In this document: positions 24,701 through 36,700 of the stretch, one piece after another | How the letters are laid out: each line of letters starts with the position of its first letter | Numbering within the stretch: the first letter of the stretch is position 1 | From: Arbacia lixula | Lineage: Eukaryota; Echinodermata; Echinoidea; Arbacioida; Arbaciidae | Direction: 5' to 3' | Assembly (NCBI GenBank): GCA_963669155.1 | Contig: OZ022576.1 | Span: forward strand, 28,377,438 to 28,441,437 | Length of the DNA stretch: 64,000 nucleotides | Notes under the pieces: generated by a model | What the model was told of the DNA's origin: nothing | Seen by the model: the letters and a program-made list of their open reading frames with translations, nothing else | The model's database searches: none | Translations under genes and position numbers: made by a program

Positions 24701-27700
24701 AGGACATACACTTTGTAATGACAGCATTTATAGAGGTAGACAGGAATAAGGAGAGATATAATCCTGGATGGCATCAAGGACAGTAGACATGAAAAGCAGG
24801 AACTGGGCAGAAATCCTTGCAAAACCCTCAGAATACAGATGTCTGTACAGAGGGCAGCCTGGTAAATTAGCATGAAGCATGCATATTTAATAATCCTAAC
24901 TGTGAGATGTTTTGCTCCCTGAAACTGAGATATTTGGATGTGGTCTAGGCACAAAACTTTGCAATGTTAACATCAGGTAAATATATAGCCTTGGTATTGT
25001 GCGCAACAAGCATGTGTGTATTGTGTGTTTTGCTGCATTAGGAAGGCCAACATTTTGCATATTATAACCCATATTTAGAAAGGCCAGTGAATCTTGAAAA
25101 GTGTTTTTCTTCATTTGTTATTATGCATGAGTGTACAGTGATACAATGATTCCTTTCAAATACAGATGGACACCATATAATACAAATCATTCTTAATCAT
25201 CCTTTCTGAAACGAAGTGTTTCAAATAAAAACCTGCAAGTAATTTGAACATTGAAATACTGATTACTCAAATTAATGCCAATCAGTAATGATTAAGAAAT
25301 GCTGATTTAAAAGAAGTGTTGAATGTGAGGTATCTGGGGGCCCCGAGTATACCCATTTTCCACAGTAAACAGGTCAAAAGGACACTGCTTCATCAAACAC
25401 ATCTATCTCTTTTCAGTCAAAGATAACTTAACCTGCTGACTGCAAGATTTTTTTAATGGCGCAAATATCCTGAATATTGGTTATTTGTGCCCTACCTTAA
25501 AGTTTATTGCATGTATGTGCTGGGCCAATACTTTCAATAGCCCCTCCACATTGAAGTAAATGATGGATGAATAACGATTAATATTCCTGCGAGCCGACCA
25601 GTTTTGTATTGTCTGCTAGTAGGATGTTGATGCATCAAGATAGCTGCAATGTGTTACATACATGATATACAGTAGATGGTGGGGTCAGCCAATCAGTACA
25701 TGTGAGTGTGTCTGAGCATTTACGGCAGGCATGCAGAGACAAAGATTTTTTTCTAAGACTGACGGACATCGTTTAGATAAATCCTCCCTGTGATATCTTA
25801 ATTCCTGGATTAAAACATTAAATTGCTGATTACACAGATCAATTTCATTCATTTGTATTTTAAAAAAATGCTTCAAATGCAGACAAGAAAAGTCGCTATT
25901 GCTAGATTTGTGGGGACTGGGTTTGTTCGGTTCCCATTTCTAAGTTTGCATTGCAGGGACTAGGTAAACTTGGTTCGCATAGTCAACAGGTTGATTACTT
26001 ATAACAATAGTAAAGGGGAGGTAAAGCTTGGAATTCAAGATAGAAACCGGTATATTTCAAAGACAGGGTAGCTCTTTTTCAGGTCAAAAGACCACAGGAA
26101 ATAGAAGGGAAAACTATATAAGAACTTTCCTCCCAATAATAGAACTACAAACTGATTTTTAGTGGAATTATAGTGATCTCTAGAGTTCGGGGAGGTTTAA
26201 GATGTCCCAAACCGCCCAGTTCTTGTAGCCAAGAGACTTATGACCGCTGTCAGCTATAGTCTGCATTACAGTGCATGCATGCATTCAATGCAAGCAATGC
26301 CCGCTATCCAAGACATACAGTGTATCTATACACACTGTGAAAAGATAGATTGATCAAAGTATGAACATTGTCTTTTGTTGTGCAGACAAAATTTAAAAGG
26401 GACCTTTTAAAATTGTGTCCGCATAACAAAAGACCATGTTCATAGAATGTCAAGAGATCTATTACAGTGCATGCATGCATTCAATGCAAGCAATGCCCGC
26501 TATCCAAGACATACAGTGTATCTATACACACTGTGAAAAGATAGATTGATCAAAGTATGAACATTGTCTTTTGTTGTGCAGACAAAATTTAAAAGGGACC
26601 TTTTAGAATTGTGTCCGCATAACAAAAGACCATGTTCATAGAATGTCAAGAGATCTATATCAATAGATCTCTTGACATTCTATGAACATAGGTAAATACA
26701 TGAAGAATAGATAGTAAATAGATGTTTACATATAGATGGGTAGACAGTTAGAGAGATAGATAGAGAGATAGATAGATAGATAGAAAGAACAGAAGAAAGA
26801 AAGATGGATGCTCTGTGGTTAGTTCTGGAGATGACTTGCTGCAACCATGTCTGTGATTTAAATTTACCCTTGCATTTTCCTGAAAGAGGATAAAATTGTA
26901 TCTACCTTCTATGAATCCTTCCTCTTTGAATCATTTAAAGTGGTTTGGGTTGACGCAAACATCCATAATCTGTCACTTGTGAATGTGATGCTCGACCATT
27001 TTTTTAGCATCATCTTGATATCCTTGTAATGCGTCCGTCATGAGATGATGGTGGCATTACCTGTCTGTATTGTTTGTCTGAATGTCTGTCCATCCAGATT
27101 ACCTCACTATTGCAATAACTCAATACATGTTTTTTTATCTTCCTCTTCTTTATTTTGGGGTTTTTTTTATAACGATCACAATTTCTTCAGTGTAATTTGT
27201 ACCCAAACTAGTTTAAAAAGGCCTTAGGCGATTGCTTAATATCTGTATTGCCACTAAGGTTATGACAATGTCAGTGAAATTATAACATTTATGGACCCTA
27301 CATGTATCTTCATGATATAGCCTTGAAAGATTGGTACACCTCATGTTTGGTAATGATCAGTTATGTTGTGCCATGTAAGTACAAATGATTTACTCTACAA
27401 ATTGAGTAGTGTGTACCCAAATTGTGATCATTGCATTTCTCTGTCTGGCTTATAGTCTTAAATGCAGAAATGTAATAATTTGGAGTAAACAGTTAGTCCT
27501 GCTGCACCATTACTGTTTGTATCACATCCTGAAAGGGCAAAAGTAAAGTGCCCTTAATTTTTGGCCAATAGAATTTTGTGAAACATATTTTTGTGTTGCT
27601 GTGTTTCGAGGTTGGTAATGTTTAAATGGATCATCTTGTGGCTTTTGGAGTCAAGGCCTATATGATGATGTGGTAATTTACATTCAATACTGTATTTGAA

Positions 27701-30700
27701 CTTTACAAAGTGAAGATTACATTTGTTGAACTACAAGCACTGCAGTTGTTTGCTTTTCATGATGAGTTAAATGCAGATATTATATGGGACTTTTACGATC
27801 ATCATACTATCGTCATACCAACAATGGTGACTTTTCATAGCCTAGGGTCATGACTAATAATTGTTATCCATAGGTGATGTTCAAGTCATGGTATTGTTCT
27901 ATGTGCACTAAGAAACAGTCAGTAGTGGTTAGTGTTCTATATGTAGTTCTTCTATTCTATAAAGTTCATATACTTGTCATCTGGAGAAAAATGATATATT
28001 AGTGGTATAATCAGCATGAATACCCAAGAGCAGTTGATATTTGAACAAACAAATAGTACCAGCAGATGGCGCAACATCATGGAGCAGCTAGACATTATGA
28101 ATTGTGGTATTCAATTTTTTTTAAATCATGGGCTGTTTACTCATGGCTCTTTGAGCTTAGGTTTAGCCCTAAATTCATTTTTGTCTCGCCCACCGGAGGT
28201 GAAGGCGAGACTAAGGGATCCAAATGGCGTCCGTCACAAATGTTAAAGTTTACCTGCAAGACTCTCTTATGATCCATAACTTGGCAACTGTTACAGCAAT
28301 GGCAGCCACACTTGGTTGATAGAAGCACTAGGGGTATCTTCATGTTATGGTGTTGTCAGAGGTCATGTGATGATGTCAAAGGTCATTTGAGGTCATATAT
28401 TAAAGAGTATGTGCAAGACTCTCTTTTTCTATGTTAAAGTTTACCTGCAAGACTCTCTTTTGACAAATAACTTCCCATAGGTTGCTTGGATTACAACCTA
28501 ACTTGGGTCATAGATGCACTGGGGGTACCTTCATGTTATGGTACCGTTGGAGGTCACAGGATAAGGTCAAAGGTCATTTGAGGTCATATGTTAAAGTTTA
28601 CCTGCAAGACTCTCTTTTGACAAATAACTTCACATGGGCTGCTTGGATTACAACCTAACTTGGGTCATAGATGCACTGGGGGTACCTTCATGTTATGGTA
28701 CCGTTGGAGGTCACAGGATAAGGTCAAAGGTCATTTGAGGTCATACGTTAAAGTTTACCTGCAAGACTCTCTTTTGACAAATAACTTCACATGGGTTGCT
28801 TGGATTACAACCTAACTTAGGTCATAGATGCACTGGGGGTACCTTCATGTTATGGTACCGTTGGAGGTCACAGGATAAGGTCAAAGGTCATTTGAGGTCA
28901 TACGTTAAAGTTTACCTGCAAGACTCTCTTTTGACAAATAACTTCACATAGGTTGCTTGGATTACAACCTAACTTGGGTCATAGATGCACTGGGGATACC
29001 TTCATGTTATGGTGCTGTTGGAGGTCACAGGATAAGGTCAAAGGTCATTTGAGGTCATACGTTAAAGTTTACCTGCAAGACTCTCTTTTGACAAATAACT
29101 TCACATAGGTTGCTTGGATTACAACCTAACTTGGGTCATAGATGCACTGGGGGTACCTTCATGTTATGGTACCGTTGGAGGTCACAGGATAAGGTCAAAG
29201 GTCATTTGAGGTCATACGTTAAAGTTTACTTGCAAGACTCTCTTATCACACATAACTCATCACATGTTGCTACAATGGCAATCAAACTTGGATGATGGAT
29301 GCACTGGGGGCACCTGCATGTTATTGTGCTGTAAGAGGTCACATGATAAGGTCAAAGGTCATTTGAGGTCATACATTAAAGTTTACTTGCAAGACTCTTG
29401 GTGAAGGCTTCCTAACTTGTCCACAGAATTGTGTGAGCATGTGTGAGCATTACTGATGTAGATTTAGGCAAACATTACTCATGCACATTTATGCAAATTT
29501 ATTCAAAGTCACTATTTTGCACCTGATTTTGATGTTGTCTGTTTAAAGTTGCTTATTTGTTTGTTTCAGTTTTTCACAGGTTTTACCGGCAGGCACTACC
29601 TCTTAGGCAACAAAGGAGCCCATTTATTTTATGGCAACATGGCGTATACATGTAATAGATGTGGAAAGTCATTCCAGTTGAGAGCGAACCTCCAGAAACA
29701 TTGATGTAATATTTGCTACAAATGTGGGAAGCAGTTTACCAGGAAACAAGTGTTGCATTCACATTCTTGTATAGGTTCTTTTTCATTGGCACCCATCATA
29801 TACTTCACAGCAATCTTTCATCTCTCACTATCTACTAATATTATTCAAAATGTAAAATATTACAGAAAACACATCCAAAATAATAAGGAAATGTCCATAC
29901 ATTACTTTCGTATGAAGTGCGGAGTTTTAATACAAAACAAAAACTGCTGTGAATAATATGATATGTGATCTGCGTCCGTGTCGCGGGTGCCAGGCAACAT
30001 TTTGCACTTGAAAGAATATTAACTTGAATTTTAAAACTATACATAAATACTCAGTGCAAGGTGGCTGAAGGATTTTGTGTGTTTTGTGTTCTCTTCAATT
30101 TTACGCATGCATTTTACTTTTACGGTTATATGAACTATTCAATTTGCCATAAAAGGTTTTAATCACTAATGCTTTCAAGAAATGTTTCTCTAAATAATAA
30201 GCTCATTATGACACTACATTGTACAAATCATCTAGAAACCCTCAGCTGGACTGCAACCACAAACATATTTAACCTTCCCACATATACAATATCAATGCCA
30301 TAATATTACTCATATCTGTTCAAAATTGTTGCTTTTAAACTCTCTCTAATCATTCACTTTTCCCCTGACAGGTTATCAAGTCTCCAAAAAAATTATTCTA
30401 CTTTGTTCACTTTACATGCATGCCTTATTACAATCATAATGTTCAGCATTATTCATGTCTGTTGACAAACTTTCTTATATAAACGTATCAATTTTAGAAA
30501 CTTTATTCCATGTTTAGTTTTCAACTGCAGCACTAATTTTAACCTTTTTACATTTCTATGCCCCCCAGAGACAAAGTTTACTTCGCCTCTATTGTGCAAC
30601 TGATTATCATCCTGTTTTGTCTTTGTCTAATCTAATAGAACTTGGTGGAGGCTTTTTATTCCATCTCAAAGAAGGGGGAAGGTGGGGGAGGGGGAGTAGA

Positions 30701-33700
30701 TAGAAGAAGTAGCATTGCGTGAAATAGCCCTTCTCATTTATGGAATGTTACATTCTATGGCAGATATTTCACAATCAGCCAGGGATACAATTCTTTTGCG
30801 TAGCAACGGAAATTGCGATATTTCTGGTTATTTTCGCAAGTGGGCGAGACACAATATTGCTAATGCCTTGTTTCCTTGCCACTCCCCGTCTTTCCCTTTA
30901 AAGGAATGAGCTAGCATGTATGGGCTAGTCATAGAGGTGTTTGCAGGTAAATACCCATGCCCCTTGTATAGCGCATGAAGTAGAGACTGCATTGTGAGAC
31001 TACAATAGACAATGTACTTAAGCTGCTCTAGTGTGTGGAGTCTTCACTCAAGGCACATCATATTTTAGTGCCAAATTAGAGTTTGTGCTTGCAGATTTCT
31101 CACAGAGTGTGTAGTTCTAGTGTACATATTTGTAAATGTACCTCCAGGGTACAAGCCTTTGAGTAGTGATAAACTCATGACTTTTCTTATGGTTCTTTTT
31201 TTGTCCTAAAAAAGTCAGTGACTTTTATTCAAATCAATATCAGTTCAAAGAAATGTAAGAGACTACTCAAGTACCAAAGACAAGACACACCAGTCTTTAA
31301 ACAAATCATGTGTTTTTTGTGGGCAGGTTACTTTAAATATTACGTTTAAATTGGAAACACCATTTATGGGAAACAAAAATATGGTCTTTTCTTTCTATAC
31401 AGCAGGTTGCCATGGAAGATTTCACTGTATATTAAAGGCCCATAACACTGAGCTCCTATTGCATGATATCATTTAGAGAGGGTGTTGCATTCGGCAGCAG
31501 TCTTATCAGCCGTACCCTCAAGGTTGGTAGAACTTTGGTAGTTGTGTTCTTGCACATTTCAGCAGCTTTTGATACGCTACAGCGCATGTACATAATGAGT
31601 AGTGTGTGCACATAAATGTGCATTGCAGCATAGCCAACTAGCTGAGCGAACCTTCGTGAAGCACCGGTCATGTTCGTGGAGGCTGATCTTTTATGTTACC
31701 ATTAAGACCAGCACATTACGCTCACGATCGATGTATACAAGTCAATGGGCATTTCGCAAAGCTTGTATGGACCTGCAGACTACATCGATACTGACGCTCG
31801 ATTAACTGTAAGGCGTGTAATGCCCCTTTAAATCCATGTATTACATATTTATCAATTAGAAGTATAGATTTGTGGGTTTGTTAGTAGGAGCGTGGAACTG
31901 ACATAGATTGAGGAGAGGAAATGTAGGGGCAGTGTTGATGCGGAAATTACCGGTACTTTTAATTTTAATTTTCTGACCTATACACTATGTTGCTTTGATT
32001 GATCCAATGTTGTTTATGAATGTGTCAAAACACCCACTGAATTGAAGGTGAATGCAAGGTATCCATAACGTTTTTCCCTCCAAATTAAAGGATACCATAT
32101 ATGATCATATCGAACATTATCATTGGAGATCATTTAGCAAGGGGAATTCCTTCTAAATTTTTTTCTAGATGGAAGAGCTGTTATGTAAATTTATTGATAC
32201 TCTGTATTGAAAGAAAAATAAGGATGGATCAGCTACATATTCATTGGATTCAATTAGATGATCCTATTACTTTCATCACCCTTACATGCATATAAAAGTA
32301 TGACCATATCAAGTAAAATCAATGAAATGATTAATAGCCAACTACTTTGGTAAGAGAAGTTTTTAGTAATCCCCCAAATCTTTGCCTTCAATATTAACTC
32401 TCTCATACATGTATCAGATGACATAAGTTTGCTACCACTGGCATTTGGGCACCATATATTAGGCAATAAGTTTTCTGTGAGCTTGTCTAACTTCCAGTGT
32501 TGTAGTTCGTAATGTTCTGTCCTAATTAAATGTCCTCTCTATATATTCTCCTCTGTGCCTACAATTTATTTTTAAATTGTGATGATTATGGCAATAATAT
32601 GGGTTTACATGTACATTACACTCAAGTAATAAGATCAGATTCATGTCAAGTTTTTATGGAAATGGGAGAAAATGAGACAAGCATGCCCTTTAACGCAATG
32701 CAGGGAGGAGGAGTGGCGTACGCAAAGCTGCCAGATTGTTGCAGCTGTGCCTCTCCTCTAGGGGCTTAAAGAAAGACCCCATGGCAGTTTCCAACATCAA
32801 AGAGAGAGAGGATGTCATGCATTTTTCATGATGATTGAGATATACCAAGAATCACCTGTCTCAGCGCACAACAGGTACTTACAGGGAAATTTCAACAAGT
32901 TGGATCAATACTAGTTAGTCAAAATACTAGCTCCATGTCTTTGGAAAACAGCACATGAAAAATGATATTTCTTTCATCTGTAGTTCAGTAATTTATATTC
33001 TTTCATTTAATTTGTTGTGATATTTTGAAATTTGTCATTATTTTGTTCCAATTTCTACAGTGCACTTCAAAACCTAAGGTTCCTGAACCAGAATGTGTCT
33101 ATCATTATTATTGCCTTGTTACTTTGGTGCATGATCATCTTACTGTACTATACACAAGAACTAAGAAGTAATAAATTGAGAAGTACTGAATTGTAAAAAA
33201 AATGTTTTTTAAAGATTGATGCACAGTTTTTAATCACATAATCTTTGCTGTGTCTGGGGAAGAATGTAGGATATATTTTGTCTTTATAAAAGCAAATAAA
33301 AGAAGTTCTTTGTTATTGGCTAATACTAAGTATTTTACAAGTGGAGCATGTTTCATTCATTTTAACCAGAATCAAAATGTTGTTATGTAAGCATGTACAA
33401 TAGTAATATTTTGGTGGACACACATAAATGTTTAAAACAACATTTTAACGTTATAAAAAAATCTTACATTTTAATTCAGTCCAGATCAGTCCAAATTGGC
33501 ATTTAAAAGTAGAACTTGAAAAATAATTCAATGACCTGACATATATCAAATGAAGTTTCTGGTCCTGTCAAAAAACCGGGAAGCACTCGTTATTCTGAAG
33601 GTTCTTTATTCCAAACTTTACGCGACAAATGCTTGTAGTAACAAACCCTTTTTCGTTTTCGGACTAACGAGCATCGGGGTATAGGCAATTTACGTGTTTC

Positions 33701-36700
33701 GGAATTACGAACCTTCGGAATAACAAACCTTCGGAATAAACCTACCTTCGGAATATCGAACTGTAACCAGAAAACCCTTGCCATCCCACTCATGTGGCTT
33801 TTGTATGCCACTATATACTCTACGCTTAACAAAGTCAATCTCTGCCGATATAAATAGCTGCCATTCTCTAAGCCAGAATCAGCGCTGTGAATCAGCATTG
33901 CTCAATGCTCATTCTAGCTCAAATTTCATATAATCAAGTCCTTTGTATGTGCAAGCAGGGTGCACGTGTCCTTACAAAACTATGAGAATTTGTACTTTTT
34001 TAATGTGATGACCAAATGAAAAGTGTATAAAGGCACGTTTGATAGGTGGATCGGAAATGGGGAAAAGGGGGTGGGGGGGGGGGGGAATCAGGATGTTGGA
34101 GTTGACATATAAACTTGTGCAGAGGGTAGGGTTACAAATGACAGATTGATGAAACTGTAAAACTGATACGTGCAACTATCGAAAAGGAATGAAAGGTATG
34201 CTTGAAGGCAAACGGCAATGACGATTGAAGTGGAAAGAGGGAGGAATAGAAGGTGGATACAGAGAAAATGGGTAGAGTATGTTAAAGAAAATCTACTAAA
34301 GAAGGACTGGAGAAGAAAACGGGGAGGCTGACTAAAGATTTAAAAAATACGCCCCCACAAGCAAGGTCGAGCATTCCATATTGTTGTTTCTCATAACATC
34401 TCACTTGTGGAGTATTAAAGTGTCTGTTCTGTATCTCAAGAGTAAGCTTTGTCGCTGGCACTCTGTTAAGGCTGAGCTCTGTGAAAGCAGACGACACATC
34501 ATGCTCCCGGCAGTTTACCTCAGTAATATCGATGAAATGTTCGACTGTGCCCAAACACTGAGGTTTCAGCTGGCTGCCTAATCTGCTTTACCATATTCAA
34601 CATGTTGTGTTTTGCCCTAAATTATTGACCAGGGCGGTAATGACTTATTAAATACGTCTTCATTTTACAGCCTGTTAATATTCTGTGTTAGTATTCAGCA
34701 TCTTTAATGTATACTGTAGTGTTAATGGAGTGCATGCAGTGTGAAGATGTGGTATAGAGGTACATTGTGCAGTGTTTTTTCAAAGGAGGTAATGTAAATA
34801 GCTTAGTTTAAATGCCCTTGCACAAAGTTTCTCATTGAAACCTGTGTAAAGTACACCTGTACATAAAGACTACCGGAATATAGAGATTGTAATTATTGTC
34901 TCCCTTGAGTTGTCTTTAGGGACAGATTTCACTCTATCTTCATGCTTTTTCTGTTTTCAATTTGATAATTTCCAATTCTATGTTATATTAGTATAATCTA
35001 TGAACGTAGCTACAAGCAAGTCTGAACAATTTGCTACAAGATTTTAGCTGCCATCTAAATGAGCCCTTCAAGAAATGATCAGTGAGATACCCATATTAAT
35101 TTGTTCTAAATTTAATATTTTATGATATTTTATTAGTCACTATACTCAACCATATTAGCCACAAGCAAAGGAAGGCAGTTGCTACAACCTTGAAGTCTGG
35201 CATCGTCTAAAGGAGTTATTCAAGAAATGATCAGTGAGATACCCATCACTCTGAACATGGTCTTTAGTCACACAGATAAACTTTAAAAGGCACCTATTGA
35301 AATGTTATCTGCACAACAAGATACCATGTTCATAGTGCATATTTACTTTCTGCCCTTAATTTGATATTTTATGACATTTTGTTAGTCACTATGATCTACG
35401 ACTATAGCCACAAACGAAGTTAGACAGTTTGCTAATATCTTGAAGTCTGACATTGTTTAAAAGAGTTATTCAAGAAATAATAAATGAGAATCCCATATTT
35501 ATTTTCTGTTCTTAATTTCATATTTGAAGCCTAGTATCATCTGAGAAGAGGCATTTAAGAATTGGCAAATGAGATGCCTATATGTACATGTATTGTTTTG
35601 TCTTAGATAAGGTAGAGGAGAACAGGGACTATCATACTCACTTCTGAAACTCTTTCATTTATCATGTCAAAGCACATTTCTACTCCAAATCAAACATGTT
35701 CCAATCTGACTGGAAGAATTTATATATCATGCAAAACGCAAGAAAAATATTTATTGAGAATGAGATACAAGAATGCAGAAGATATATCCTGGAAGTGTGG
35801 CATTCTATGATGTAATAATGAAGATGAAGGATTATTGATCAGCAGTCAAAGATATCAAGAGCAAAATAATTTGTGTATATTTGTTACTACATTTCTGTCT
35901 TAGAGCTTTAGAGCTTCTAAAGAAAAAAAATAATGACCTTCAAAATGAGGAATAAAGGTATTTCGGCTTCCAGGTTTTGCAGCAAAAATGACAGTTCCCT
36001 TTAGTTGGTGTATTAGTCACATAAATACAAGGACGTCTGAATGAAGATGGAAAGTCACCACAAAAGGATAGAATTATAGATGAGAGCATCCTAAAACTCC
36101 TTGTGTACATGCAGGCAAAGTGGAGAATGGGGGAGTGAGGAGAAAGGGTGGAATGGGAGGAGAGGATGTTGCATGGCACACTCCTCACTTGAAACTTGCT
36201 GTGATATTTAAGATGGGAGATTGTGTCTTAAAACTGATATTAATATCATACATCAACACTTCTGTTGTTTAAGTGGCATGACAATGTAGTCCATGTTTTT
36301 ATTGGTTCATAAACTCTCTCATTACCATTGGCATGAAGATGTGCAGTAAGCCAATGGGGCTTTCAAGGCCTGGTAATGTAATTGTTAAAAGGGTAGATGA
36401 TGAATGGAAGGGCAGCCACCTTCCACTTCTGCTCATAAATATTTTGTCTTAAAATTGGTAGAAGTGTTGAACCTCAGCATATTTGTTGTTTAAATAGTAC
36501 ATCAATTTAGATCATGCTTCCATCGATTCATTAAAGGAGTGAGAATGGGGGTTTCCTCTTTTACTTCCCAACAAACAGACAGATTTTGTTTTAGAATTTA
36601 TAGTTCCTCAACATGATTGTCTTTGTTGTGTTACTTGCAGTAGTTGCTTCTTTTGGTTAATTGAAGAAGTATGGAGTGGGGTGGGAACTTCCCATTTCTA

